NCBI GenBank assembly: GCA_002401565.1
Contig: NVTL01000037.1
Span: 10,143-25,841, forward strand
Direction of reading: 5' to 3'
Origin: Rhodospirillaceae bacterium
Lineage (GTDB): Bacteria > Pseudomonadota > Alphaproteobacteria > Rhodospirillales > Magnetovibrionaceae
Length of the DNA stretch: 15,699 bases
Shown in pieces: positions 1 through 7,963 of this stretch. The notes under the pieces are model-generated. The model did no database searches, had not been told where the DNA came from, and was given only the letters and a program-made list of their open reading frames with translations. The stretch's first letter is position 1, and each line of letters starts with the position of its first letter. Position numbers and translations under genes: made by a program.

Positions 1-2199
1 ATTGCGAACGCTTTTGTCGCCCTTTACATCTGTAAACTGTTGCCTGATGAATTGATTAAAGCGTTTTTGCGCTGGACCTTTAAACTGGCTTTTCGGGCTG
101 AAATCAAAGGATTAGACCATTGGGAAAAGGTCGGTGAAAAAGCGGTCATTGTTGTTAATCATGTTTCGCTTTTGGACGCGGCTTTGCTGGCAGCCTTTTT
201 GCCTGAAAAAACGCTGTTTGCCGTAAATACCCACATTGCCAAAAAATGGTGGACCAAGCCGTTTTTGGCGTTGGTCGATGCTTTTCCCATGGACCCGACC
301 AAGCCCATGTCGACCAAGGGTTTGATTAAGGCGGTGAACGAAGGCCGCAAATGCGTGATCTTTCCCGAAGGCCGCATCACCGTGACGGGTGGCCTGATGA
401 AGGTCTATGAAGGCCCGGCGATGATTGCCGATAAAACCGACGCAGACATCTTGCCGATCCGCATCGACGGTGCGGAATTCAGCTATTTTTCCCGGCTGAA
501 AGGCACCGTGCGCCGACGCCTGTTTCCGAAAATTACACTGACGATTTTGCCGCCCCGGCGTTTGACCGTGAACGAAGAATTTGTTGGCGGGCGTCGTCGT
601 CTGCAAGCCGGATTAGAACTTTACGACATCATGAGCGACTTGATTTTTGAATCCCGTCGCCAAAGCCAAACCCTGTTCGAAGCGTTATTGGATTCTCAAC
701 ATATTCACGGCAGCCAAACCCTGATTTTAGAAGACATCAAACGCGATCCGTTGAGTTATGCAAAGACCATATTGGGCGCGATTGCCTTGGGTCGTGCGTT
801 AGCCCCGCTCAGCAAAGTCGGAGAGTGCGTTGGCGTATTGTTGCCCAATTCGGTTGGCGCCGCCGTGACCTTTTTTGCCCTGCAGGCCACCGGGCGCGTG
901 CCCGCCATGTTGAATTTTTCGGCGGGTTCCGGCAACATGATTTCGGCGGTGAAGACGTCAGAGTCCAAAGTGCTTTTAACGTCCAAAGTCTTTGTCGAAG
1001 CCGGCGGATTAGAAGACGCTATTGCGGCCTTGGAAAGTCATGTGAAAATCATTTGGCTTGAAGATGTCAAAGCCAACTTAGGGCTTATGGGCAAACTCAG
1101 TTCGCTGTTTATTGCGAAATTTATGGCGCGCCGTTGGCACAATAGTTTTGGCGTAAAACCTGATAATGCCGCTGCCGTATTGTTTACGTCGGGGTCCGAA
1201 GGCACGCCCAAAGGTGTGGTGCTCAGTCACGATAACTTGCTGGCGAACCGCTATCAATTATCAGCGCGCATTGATTTTAATCCGACCGATATTGTCTTTA
1301 ATGCCTTGCCGATTTTTCATTCTTTTGGATTAACGAGTGCGTTGTTGTTGCCCATGTTGGCGGGGGTGCGGACGTTTTTGTATCCGTCCCCGTTGCATTA
1401 CAGGATCGTTCCGGAACTGGTTTATGATACCCAAGCCACGGTGATGTTTGGCACCGATACATTCTTGGCGGGCTATGCGCGCGCCGCCAATGCCTATGAT
1501 TTTTTCAAAGTACGCTACGTGTGTGCGGGGGCCGAAAAAGTTAAGGCTGAAACCCGTCAGGCCTTTGCCGATAAGTTTGGTTTGCGGATTTTAGAAGGCT
1601 ATGGCGCCACCGAAACCGCCCCGGTTTTGTCGTTCAATACGCCCATGCATTTTAAGGTCGGTACGGTCGGACGGTTGCTGCCGGGCATTCGCCACAGACT
1701 TGATCCGGTCGAAGGCATCGAAGACGCCGGGCGTTTGGTGGTGGCTGGTCCGAACATTATGAAGGGTTATTTTTTAGCCGACAATCCGGGCCAATTGGTG
1801 CCGCCCAAAGACGGCTGGTACGATACGGGCGATATTGTGTCGTTTGATGAGCACGGCTTTGTAAGCATAAAAGGCCGCGCCAAACGCTTTGCCAAAATTG
1901 CTGGGGAAATGGTGTCGTTGGGTCAGGTCGAAGCGTTGGCCGATGCCGCATGGCCCGGCGAAAATCACGCCGCCATCACTCTGCCCGATCCGAAAAAAGG
2001 CGAACAGGTTCTGTTGGCCACCGAAGTCGAAGGCGCCACCCGCGCCAGCCTTTTAAAAGTCGCCAAAGAAAAAGGCATCGCCGAAATCATGGTGCCAAAA
2101 ACGGTGTTGACCGTTGCGGAAATTCCGCTGTTGGGATCAGGAAAAACCGACTATCCGGGGGTTGAGGCTTTGGTCAAAACCCAAAGCAATCCGGCATGA
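1..2199 (+). CDS. aas: Acyltransferase / AMP-forming acyl ligase (Aas-type), 5' end outside window
   Basis: Probably re-acylates lysophospholipids (lysophosphatidylethanolamine type) at the inner membrane, pairing a PlsC-like acyltransferase with an acyl-ACP/acyl-CoA synthetase. The frame is open to base 1 with no ATG or GTG, and the first codons encode IANAFVALYICKLLP, which looks like the link after a transporter domain. The TTG at 40 is therefore only the first start-like codon, not a convincing start. Numbering from that TTG, the acyltransferase has HVSLLD (41-46, the H-x4-D catalytic motif) and FPEGR (108-112). The ligase has the P-loop TSGSEGTPKG (383-392), YGATE (521-525), the DGWYDTGD motif (591-598) and the C-terminal lysine in GSGKTDYP (K702). 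Homologues often carry an N-terminal MFS (LplT-like) flippase, so I infer a three-domain fusion. It overlaps the next gene by ATGA. The exact acyl donor and lipid substrate are not shown by the sequence. Confidence 0.88.
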   Translation: MANAFVALYICKLLPDELIKAFLRWTFKLAFRAEIKGLDHWEKVGEKAVIVVNHVSLLDAALLAAFLPEKTLFAVNTHIAKKWWTKPFLALVDAFPMDPTKPMSTKGLIKAVNEGRKCVIFPEGRITVTGGLMKVYEGPAMIADKTDADILPIRIDGAEFSYFSRLKGTVRRRLFPKITLTILPPRRLTVNEEFVGGRRRLQAGLELYDIMSDLIFESRRQSQTLFEALLDSQHIHGSQTLILEDIKRDPLSYAKTILGAIALGRALAPLSKVGECVGVLLPNSVGAAVTFFALQATGRVPAMLNFSAGSGNMISAVKTSESKVLLTSKVFVEAGGLEDAIAALESHVKIIWLEDVKANLGLMGKLSSLFIAKFMARRWHNSFGVKPDNAAAVLFTSGSEGTPKGVVLSHDNLLANRYQLSARIDFNPTDIVFNALPIFHSFGLTSALLLPMLAGVRTFLYPSPLHYRIVPELVYDTQATVMFGTDTFLAGYARAANAYDFFKVRYVCAGAEKVKAETRQAFADKFGLRILEGYGATETAPVLSFNTPMHFKVGTVGRLLPGIRHRLDPVEGIEDAGRLVVAGPNIMKGYFLADNPGQLVPPKDGWYDTGDIVSFDEHGFVSIKGRAKRFAKIAGEMVSLGQVEALADAAWPGENHAAITLPDPKKGEQVLLATEVEGATRASLLKVAKEKGIAEIMVPKTVLTVAEIPLLGSGKTDYPGVEALVKTQSNPA

Positions 2200-2909
2200 C
2201 GGATGGGCAAAAAACGGGCCTTGTGGTTGGGCTGAGTGGCTTGGTTGTCGGGCTGGTTTTTGCCTTGGTTCCGGCGACCGCGCAACCCACCGCTTACCAT
2301 CTTTTTTCCGATGGACGGGGTTGGCTTGGCATTGCGAACTTTGGTGACGTTGCGTCTAATCTGGTTTTTGTCTTTGGCGGATTGTGGGGTTTGTTAAAAT
2401 TTCGATCCCTTAAGGGCTCGGCTATTTATCTTCCCCTGATGGTGTTTTTCTTAGGGGTCGTTTTGGTTGGGCCGGGATCGGCGTATTATCATTTGGCGCC
2501 CGATAACCTGACCTTGTTTTGGGACCGGGTGCCCATGACGATTGCTTTTATGGGACTATTTGCAGCGGTGATTACGGAACGCATAAACGAAAAATTCGGT
2601 GTACGGGTGGCCTTGCCGACTTTGATCTGTTTAGGGCTCGTCAGTGTCGTGTATTGGCGGATCAGCGAAATGCAAGGGGCTGGCGATTTGCGGGCGTATG
2701 CCTTGGTGCAGTTTTTGCCCATGCTGTTGATTCCTCTGGTGATGGTTTTGTTTTCTAACCCTTCAGCCAAAATCGGCTGGCGTGCTCTTTTGGGGGTATT
2801 TGTTTTTTATGGATTGGCCAAAGTCTCAGAAACCTATGATCACCAGATTTTTGAATTTTCAGCGGGCTGGTTTCCGGCCATTACCTCAAGCATATCTTTG
2901 CGGGCTTAG
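2196..2909 (+). CDS. Alkaline ceramidase-like (CREST family) membrane protein, C-terminus frameshifted
   Basis: A hydrophobic protein of about seven membrane segments resembling bacterial members of the alkaline (phyto)ceramidase family, zinc-dependent membrane amidases. As read it is 237 residues. Visible family motifs are SAYYH (95-99, the SxxxH pair) and the aspartate in FWDRVP (D110). The family also needs a C-terminal HxxxH. In this frame the protein ends with the unrelated PAITSSISLRA, but one frame over, bases 2873-2944 encode SGHYLKHIFAGLGPV and on to a TGA at 2942-2944, exactly the expected last helix. Adding one T to the TTT at 2871-2873 rejoins the two parts into a 249-residue protein. 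So this is either a sequencing/assembly error in a T run or a real disabling mutation. The start overlaps the upstream acyltransferase stop (ATGA), suggesting coupled translation and a joint role in membrane lipid turnover. Ceramide as substrate is unproven; other amides are possible. Confidence 0.75.
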   Translation: MTDGQKTGLVVGLSGLVVGLVFALVPATAQPTAYHLFSDGRGWLGIANFGDVASNLVFVFGGLWGLLKFRSLKGSAIYLPLMVFFLGVVLVGPGSAYYHLAPDNLTLFWDRVPMTIAFMGLFAAVITERINEKFGVRVALPTLICLGLVSVVYWRISEMQGAGDLRAYALVQFLPMLLIPLVMVLFSNPSAKIGWRALLGVFVFYGLAKVSETYDHQIFEFSAGWFPAITSSISLRA

Positions 2910-2944
2910 GCCCCGTTGCTCTGATGATGAATTTAAAACGATGA
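2873..2944 (+). other. Displaced C-terminal segment of the ceramidase-like gene (HxxxH motif)
   Basis: Read from 2873, these codons give SGHYLKHIFAGLGPVALM followed by MNLKR and a TGA stop at 2942-2944. GHYLKH carries the HxxxH pair that, with the upstream SxxxH and Asp, forms the zinc site in this family. It lies in the -1 frame relative to the upstream gene. The codons around the junction (TGG TTT CCG) do not form a classical slippery heptamer, so programmed frameshifting is unlikely. A lost T in a run of four explains it most simply. Confidence 0.75.
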
Positions 2945-2963
2945 AGTGTGATTTTGCTTGACC

Positions 2964-2992
2964 TTGACCGCAGGCGGCTGCATTTTTCTAAT
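2964..2992 (+). promoter_or_regulatory. Possible sigma-70 promoter just upstream of ribF
   Basis: TTGACC at 2964-2969 (5 of 6 to the -35 consensus) and TCTAAT at 2987-2992 (5 of 6 to the -10 consensus) are 17 bases apart. A second TTGACC lies directly before, at 2958-2963. The problem is position: transcription would begin around 2998-3000, at or just inside the proposed ribF ATG at 2996. If real, it implies a leaderless message or a slightly different start. The match may be chance. Confidence 0.25.
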
Positions 2993-2995
2993 ATC

Positions 2996-3943
2996 ATGCG
3001 TATTTTTAGACATTACACCGACTTACCCGAAGATGCCCGCGGCTGCGTTGTCGCGATTGGCAACTTTGACGGTATTCACAAAGGTCACCAAGCGGTGATT
3101 AACGAAGCCGGGTCTTTGGCCCAAAAATATGGCAAGCCCTGGGCTGTCATGACGTTTGAACCTCATCCCACCGCTTTGTTTCGCCCCAACAGCGAACCGT
3201 TTCGGTTGTCGACCATGCGCACCAAAGCCCGTTTGATTGAAAATCTGGGCGTTGATGAATTGTTGGTTCAACATTTTGACAAAGATTTTGCGAATTTACC
3301 CGCCGAAGATTTTGTCGATGAGGTTTTGGTCAAAAGCCTTGGTGCCATTCATGTGGTGGCGGGCTATGATTTTCATTTTGGTCAAAAACGCCAAGGCAAT
3401 TGCGAAACCTTGTTAAAATTCGGACGCGAAAAGGGTTTTGCCTTTACCGCCGTATCGCAGCAAAAAGACGCCATTGGCGAAGTTTTTTCGTCTACACGGG
3501 TTCGTGAATATTTAAGAATGGGCAACGTGCGGGCCGCGTCTTATCTGTTGGGCCATGCTTTTGAATTGGAAGGCCGGGTCGAACATGGCGATGCTCGGGG
3601 CCGTCAATTGGGCTTTCCGACCGCCAATATTCACTTAAATGATTACCTGCGACCGGGACTTGGTGTGTACGCCATCCGCGCAGGCGTCGACGAAGGCGTA
3701 AATACCAAATGGATTGATGGTGTCGCGAATTTTGGTCGTCGCCCTACATTTTATGCCGAAGACGATGTGTTGCTAGAAGCGCATCTCTTTGATTTTGAAG
3801 GGGATTTGTACGGCAAACACCTGCGCGTCGAACTGGTTGAGCGCATTCGGGATGAACGCAAGTTTGATGGCTTAGAAGCCTTAAAAGCACAAATCGTCAA
3901 AGATTGTGAAATAGCTAGAGAAATCTTGTTAAAAGCAGGCTAA
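2996..3943 (+). CDS. ribF: Bifunctional riboflavin kinase / FAD synthetase
   Basis: Makes FMN from riboflavin and ATP, then FAD from FMN and ATP, in the cytoplasm. I place the start at ATG 2996 (315 residues) because MRIFRHYTDLP is the usual N-terminus of alphaproteobacterial RibF. A GTG at 2948 is in frame but adds 16 unconserved residues. The N-terminal FAD synthetase domain shows GNFDGIHKGH (22-31), with the nucleotidyltransferase histidines, and FEPHP (54-58). FSSTRVREYL (164-173) closes this domain. The C-terminal kinase domain shows GFPTAN (206-211), GVANFGRRPTF (242-252) and the conserved acidic EAHLFDF (261-267, E261 the probable base). Length is normal for the family. No clear Shine-Dalgarno precedes the ATG. 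It lies 43 bases before ileS, a common neighbour of ribF in proteobacteria. Confidence 0.95.
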   Translation: MRIFRHYTDLPEDARGCVVAIGNFDGIHKGHQAVINEAGSLAQKYGKPWAVMTFEPHPTALFRPNSEPFRLSTMRTKARLIENLGVDELLVQHFDKDFANLPAEDFVDEVLVKSLGAIHVVAGYDFHFGQKRQGNCETLLKFGREKGFAFTAVSQQKDAIGEVFSSTRVREYLRMGNVRAASYLLGHAFELEGRVEHGDARGRQLGFPTANIHLNDYLRPGLGVYAIRAGVDEGVNTKWIDGVANFGRRPTFYAEDDVLLEAHLFDFEGDLYGKHLRVELVERIRDERKFDGLEALKAQIVKDCEIAREILLKAG

Positions 3944-3986
3944 AAAGGCTTCCTCTTTCCCCTTGAAACTGCGGTAAGTCGAAATT

Positions 3987-6827
3987 ATGAGCCTAGATTA
4001 TAAAAACACAGTCTTTTTGCCCCAAACTGAATTCCCCATGCGCGCCGGATTGCCCGTGCGGGAACCGCAAATTCTTGAGCGTTGGAAAGACCTAGACATA
4101 TACGCCCTGCACAGAAAGGCGGGCGAAGGCCGAGAGCAGTTTGTCTTGCACGACGGACCTCCGTACGCCAACGGGCACCTGCACATCGGCCACGCGCTGA
4201 ACAAAATTCTCAAAGATGTGATCGTGCGCAGCCAGCAAATGATGGGCAAAGATGCCAACTATGTGCCGGGCTGGGATTGCCATGGCTTGCCGATTGAATG
4301 GAAAATCGAAGAAAAATACCGCGCCGCAGGCAAAGACAAAGACGAAGTCCCGGTCATCGAATTTCGTCAAGAATGCCGTGAATTTGCCAAAAAATGGATT
4401 GATATCCAACGCGAAGAATTCAAACGTTTAGGTCTGGTCGGCGATTGGGATAACCCTTACGCGACCCTGACCAATGCGGCGGAAGCCACCATTGTCCGCG
4501 AGCTCGGCAAATTTTTGATGAGTGGTGCTCTGTACAAAGGCGCCAAACCCGTGATGTGGTCGGTGGTCGAAAAAACCGCCTTGGCCGAAGCCGAAGTCGA
4601 ATACCACGACCACAATTCGCAAACCATCCATGTGAAATTCAAGGTCGATAAAGCGCCGATTCCTGAAATGCTTGAGGCTTCGGTCGTGATTTGGACCACA
4701 ACGCCGTGGACCATCCCCGGCAACCGTGCGGTTGGCTATGGTGATTTTGATTATGGCGTTTATGAAGTCAAAGCGGTCGGCGAAAATGCCATGGCCACGG
4801 TCGGTGAAAAACTAATCGTTGCCGAAGGCTTAGCCGAAAACGTTGCGGCCGACACCAACATCACCGAATGGACAAAAATCGCCAGCCACAAAGGTCTTGA
4901 AGGCCTGGTTTGCAAACATCCATTTCATGGACACGGTTATGACTTTGAGGTGCGCGCTCTAAAAGGTGACTTTGTGACCTTAGAGGCCGGCACAGGCATC
5001 GTCCACATCGCCCCCGGCCACGGCGCCGATGACTGGGAATTGGGCATGAAAAATGGCATTGCTGTTCCCAATACGGTAAACGGCGACGGAACCTATACGG
5101 CTGAAGTTCCCATGTTCGAAGGTCTTCCGGTGTTGATCTTTGATGCCAAGAAAAAGAAAACCCGCTTTCCGGCGAACAAAGCGGTCTCTGATAAGCTGAT
5201 CGAATTGGGTGCGTTGTTGGGCACGGACCGGATTGAACACAGCTATCCGCATTCTTGGCGGTCCAAGGCTCCGATTATTTTCAGAAATACGCCGCAATGG
5301 TTTATTTCCATGGAAAACACAGGCCTGCGCGCGGCGGCTTTGGACGCCATCGAAGACACCCGGTTTATTCCGACACAGGGCAAAAACCGTCTGCAAGCAA
5401 TGATATCGGACCGTCCCGATTGGTGCGTATCGCGTCAACGGGCGTGGGGTGTGCCGATTGCGGTGTTTGAACACAAAGTCACAGGCGAACCGTTGCGCGA
5501 CGAAGCCGTCATGGACCGTATCGTTCAGGCTTTCGAAGAAGACGGAGCAGATGCTTGGTATACGCGTGATCCGCAAACGTTCTTGGGTGACGATTACAAA
5601 GCTGACGATTACAAACAAGTCACCGATATTTTAGACGTGTGGTTTGATTCCGGCTGTACCCACAGTTTCGTGCTTGAACAACGCAAAGATTTAAAATGGC
5701 CAGCCGATTTGTATTTGGAAGGTTCCGACCAACACCGGGGCTGGTTCCAGTCATCCTTGTTGGAAAGTTGCGGAACCCGTGGACGAGCACCCTATGACGC
5801 GGTGTTAACCCACGGCTTTATTTTGGATAACCGTGGCGATAAAATGTCGAAATCTGTGGGCAATACCATCACGCCCAAAGACGTCGAAGAAAAATACGGC
5901 GCCGATATTTTGCGCCTGTGGGTGGTTGGTTCCGATTACACCAATGACCTGCCGTTTGGCGATGACATCTTAAAACAGAACTCAGATATCTATCGCCGCC
6001 TGCGCAACACGTTGAGATTCATGCTGGGTAACTTGAACGGTTTTGAAGATTCCGAGCGTTTGGATCATTCTGAAATGCCGCAACTGGAACGGTGGGTTTT
6101 ACACCGGTTGTGGGAAATCGATGCCAAGGTGCGCAAAGCCACAAATGATTTTCATTTTCATCCTCTGTTTACCGAACTGCATAATTTTTGCACGGTGGAA
6201 CTCAGCGCGTATTATTTCGATATTCGCAAAGACGCTTTGTATTGTGACCGGGCGGATTCCCTTCAGCGCCGCGCCACCCGCACGGTGTTGGATGAAGTCT
6301 TTAATTGCTTAACCGCATGGCTGGCTCCGTTCATTTGCTTTACCGCCGAAGAAGCTTGGCTCAGCCGTAATCCTGACGATACCAGCGTGCACCTGCGCCT
6401 GTTCCCCGATGTGCCCGCCGCATGGCAAGACGATGCCTTGGCTGAAAAATGGAAACAGGTCCGTGATTTGCGCCGGGTGGTCACCGGTGCCTTGGAAATT
6501 GAACGCGCCGAAAAACGCATTCGCTCCAGTTTGCAAGCGGCCCCAACAGTATACCTCACGGCGGATTATAAAACCGCCTTGTCCGGCATTGATTTGGCGG
6601 AAATTGCCATTACCTCTGGCGTGAACCTGATCGAAGGCGAAGTCCCAGACGGTGCATTCACCTTATCCGACGTCGAAGGCGTTGGTGTGGTATCGAACTT
6701 AGCCGAAGGTGAAAAATGCGAACGGTGTTGGAAAACCTGTGATGATATTGGCTCAAACCCAGCCCATGAAACCGTTTGCGGACGGTGTGCGGATGCGGTT
6801 GATCTGGTGACTGCAGGCGATGCTTAA
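3987..6827 (+). CDS. ileS: Isoleucyl-tRNA synthetase
   Basis: Charges tRNA-Ile with isoleucine and edits misactivated valine. The 946-residue protein is a complete bacterial-type class Ia enzyme. The Rossmann catalytic core carries HIGH (66-69) and KMSKS (619-623), the ATP-binding signatures. The inserted CP1 editing domain contains TTTPWTIPGN (from 237) and GTGIVHIAPGHGADDW (from 335), where H340 and D349 match the editing-site positions of the E. coli enzyme. WFDSG and GSDQHRGW precede KMSKS as expected. The anticodon-binding domain follows, and the C-terminus has a four-cysteine zinc ribbon, CERC (911-914) and CGRC (931-934). The TAA stop abuts the lspA ATG with no gap, so the two are almost certainly co-transcribed. 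ileS-lspA is a widespread bacterial pairing. No upstream T-box or leader peptide is visible in the 43-base gap. Confidence 0.98.
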   Translation: MSLDYKNTVFLPQTEFPMRAGLPVREPQILERWKDLDIYALHRKAGEGREQFVLHDGPPYANGHLHIGHALNKILKDVIVRSQQMMGKDANYVPGWDCHGLPIEWKIEEKYRAAGKDKDEVPVIEFRQECREFAKKWIDIQREEFKRLGLVGDWDNPYATLTNAAEATIVRELGKFLMSGALYKGAKPVMWSVVEKTALAEAEVEYHDHNSQTIHVKFKVDKAPIPEMLEASVVIWTTTPWTIPGNRAVGYGDFDYGVYEVKAVGENAMATVGEKLIVAEGLAENVAADTNITEWTKIASHKGLEGLVCKHPFHGHGYDFEVRALKGDFVTLEAGTGIVHIAPGHGADDWELGMKNGIAVPNTVNGDGTYTAEVPMFEGLPVLIFDAKKKKTRFPANKAVSDKLIELGALLGTDRIEHSYPHSWRSKAPIIFRNTPQWFISMENTGLRAAALDAIEDTRFIPTQGKNRLQAMISDRPDWCVSRQRAWGVPIAVFEHKVTGEPLRDEAVMDRIVQAFEEDGADAWYTRDPQTFLGDDYKADDYKQVTDILDVWFDSGCTHSFVLEQRKDLKWPADLYLEGSDQHRGWFQSSLLESCGTRGRAPYDAVLTHGFILDNRGDKMSKSVGNTITPKDVEEKYGADILRLWVVGSDYTNDLPFGDDILKQNSDIYRRLRNTLRFMLGNLNGFEDSERLDHSEMPQLERWVLHRLWEIDAKVRKATNDFHFHPLFTELHNFCTVELSAYYFDIRKDALYCDRADSLQRRATRTVLDEVFNCLTAWLAPFICFTAEEAWLSRNPDDTSVHLRLFPDVPAAWQDDALAEKWKQVRDLRRVVTGALEIERAEKRIRSSLQAAPTVYLTADYKTALSGIDLAEIAITSGVNLIEGEVPDGAFTLSDVEGVGVVSNLAEGEKCERCWKTCDDIGSNPAHETVCGRCADAVDLVTAGDA

Positions 6828-7328
6828 ATGAGCTCAGCGCCCTTATCCTTAAAACGTTTAGGTTGGGCCTTGGCGGCTATTGTGTTCGTGGCAGATCAAA
6901 TATCTAAGTTTTTAATCTTGGATTTGTTCAGCTCTGGACCACAGGCGGTTCAGGTGTGGTCGTTCTTTAATCTGGTGATGGCGTGGAATCCGGGCGTCAG
7001 TTTTGGCATGTTTGGGGCCATTGGCGCATGGGGACCATGGATTTTGGTTGCAATAACGGCTATAATCTCTGTGGTTTTGGCCGTATGGCTAGGTCGTGCT
7101 GAAAACCGTCTGACGGCGGTAAGCCTTGGTTTGATCCTTGGCGGGGCGGTCGGAAATATCATAGACCGTGTACGTTTTGGGGCCGTTGTGGACTTTTTAG
7201 ACGTACATGTAATGGGCTATCATTGGCCCGCTTTTAATGTCGCGGATTCTGCAATTACGGTCGGTGCCGTATTTTTGATCCTAGAATCCTTGTTTTACAG
7301 CTCTGAAAAGCCTAAAACGGATACATGA
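6828..7328 (+). CDS. lspA: Lipoprotein signal peptidase (signal peptidase II)
   Basis: An inner-membrane aspartyl protease that removes the signal peptide from diacylglyceryl-modified prolipoproteins. The 166-residue length is typical. Four membrane segments are visible, at about residues 12-32, 69-88, 97-115 and 138-156. Family motifs are NPGVSFGMF (54-62), GNIIDRVRFGAVVDF (from 109, with catalytic D113) and FNVADSAIT (136-144, with catalytic D140). The ATG directly follows the ileS TAA. Its TGA overlaps the ATG of the next gene, which encodes a lipoprotein, so protease and substrate are likely translated in sequence. Confidence 0.97.
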   Translation: MSSAPLSLKRLGWALAAIVFVADQISKFLILDLFSSGPQAVQVWSFFNLVMAWNPGVSFGMFGAIGAWGPWILVAITAIISVVLAVWLGRAENRLTAVSLGLILGGAVGNIIDRVRFGAVVDFLDVHVMGYHWPAFNVADSAITVGAVFLILESLFYSSEKPKTDT

Positions 7329-7891
7329 TGAATAAAAAAGCCCTCTTAATCGTTGTCGCCTGTGCCGTATCTTTGTCGGCGTGTGGCGATATGCGTCAAG
7401 CCTTGACCACCACCAAAGCCACGCCGGATGAGTTTTCGGTCTACACCAGAGCACCTTTGGTCATGCCGCCTGATTATGGGGTAAGACCCATACCCGGCGA
7501 CGAAGAAAATAACGACGCCATCACTTCGCAGCAAACCGCGCGCCGCGTTTTGTTGGAAAACAGCCGCCAAACGGTTGTCCCCGTGCGTTCTGCAACACCG
7601 GGAACGACGGCCTTGTTGACCCGCGCGGGTGTGCAAAAGGCCGATCCAAATATTCGCCAAGCCATCAACCGCGAAACAACGGTGTACGCCGAAGAAGATC
7701 GTTCGGTTATGGATCGCATGATGTTTTGGCAAGATCCTCAGGCTGGTACGGTTGTGAATGCGGACGAAGAAAGCAAACGCATCCAAGAAACCCAAGCGTT
7801 GGGTCAAGCGATCAACAAAGGCGAAACCAAAATGATCGAACCCAAAAGCAAAGCCCCACTAGAAGGCATGCTTGACGGTTTTTTTAACTGA
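7325..7891 (+). CDS. DUF3035-type lipoprotein (possible BamF)
   Basis: A secreted lipoprotein of 188 residues. A short basic start (MMNKK), a hydrophobic segment and the lipobox LSAC (17-20) predict lipidation at C20 after LspA cleavage. G21-D22 follows the cysteine. D at +3 in the Lol pathway's terms (+2 is Gly) does not suggest inner-membrane retention, so the outer membrane is the likely location. The mature part begins with a conserved-looking stretch, PDEFSVYTRAPLVMPPDY (34-51), typical of the alphaproteobacterial DUF3035 family, which I recall being linked to the BAM accessory lipoprotein BamF; treat that name as tentative. The rest is polar and probably extended, with an acidic/basic linker. 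Two in-frame ATGs (7325 and 7328) are possible starts. The first overlaps the lspA stop as ATGA and is preferred for coupling. Confidence 0.85.
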   Translation: MMNKKALLIVVACAVSLSACGDMRQALTTTKATPDEFSVYTRAPLVMPPDYGVRPIPGDEENNDAITSQQTARRVLLENSRQTVVPVRSATPGTTALLTRAGVQKADPNIRQAINRETTVYAEEDRSVMDRMMFWQDPQAGTVVNADEESKRIQETQALGQAINKGETKMIEPKSKAPLEGMLDGFFN

Positions 7892-7963
7892 TCCAAGGCT
7901 GTTTTTTCAGCGTCAGTTGCATCTGGCCCTTTTTATGCCCCAATTTGGTTGTAAAGCTTTTGC

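Noticed and set aside
2866..2876. Programmed -1 frameshift in the ceramidase-like gene
   Set aside because: The codons TGG TTT CCG do not allow tandem slippage re-pairing, and no downstream stem is evident. Base loss is simpler.
4980..5618. A 212-codon open frame on the minus strand opposite ileS
   Set aside because: It lies wholly inside ileS, has no recognisable domain, and is rich in R, H and F as expected for an antisense image of a biased coding strand.
7892..7963. Possible promoter or terminator between the lipoprotein and the first M16 gene
   Set aside because: Short T runs occur but are not preceded by a stable hairpin, and TTGCAT has no -10 box at a suitable distance.
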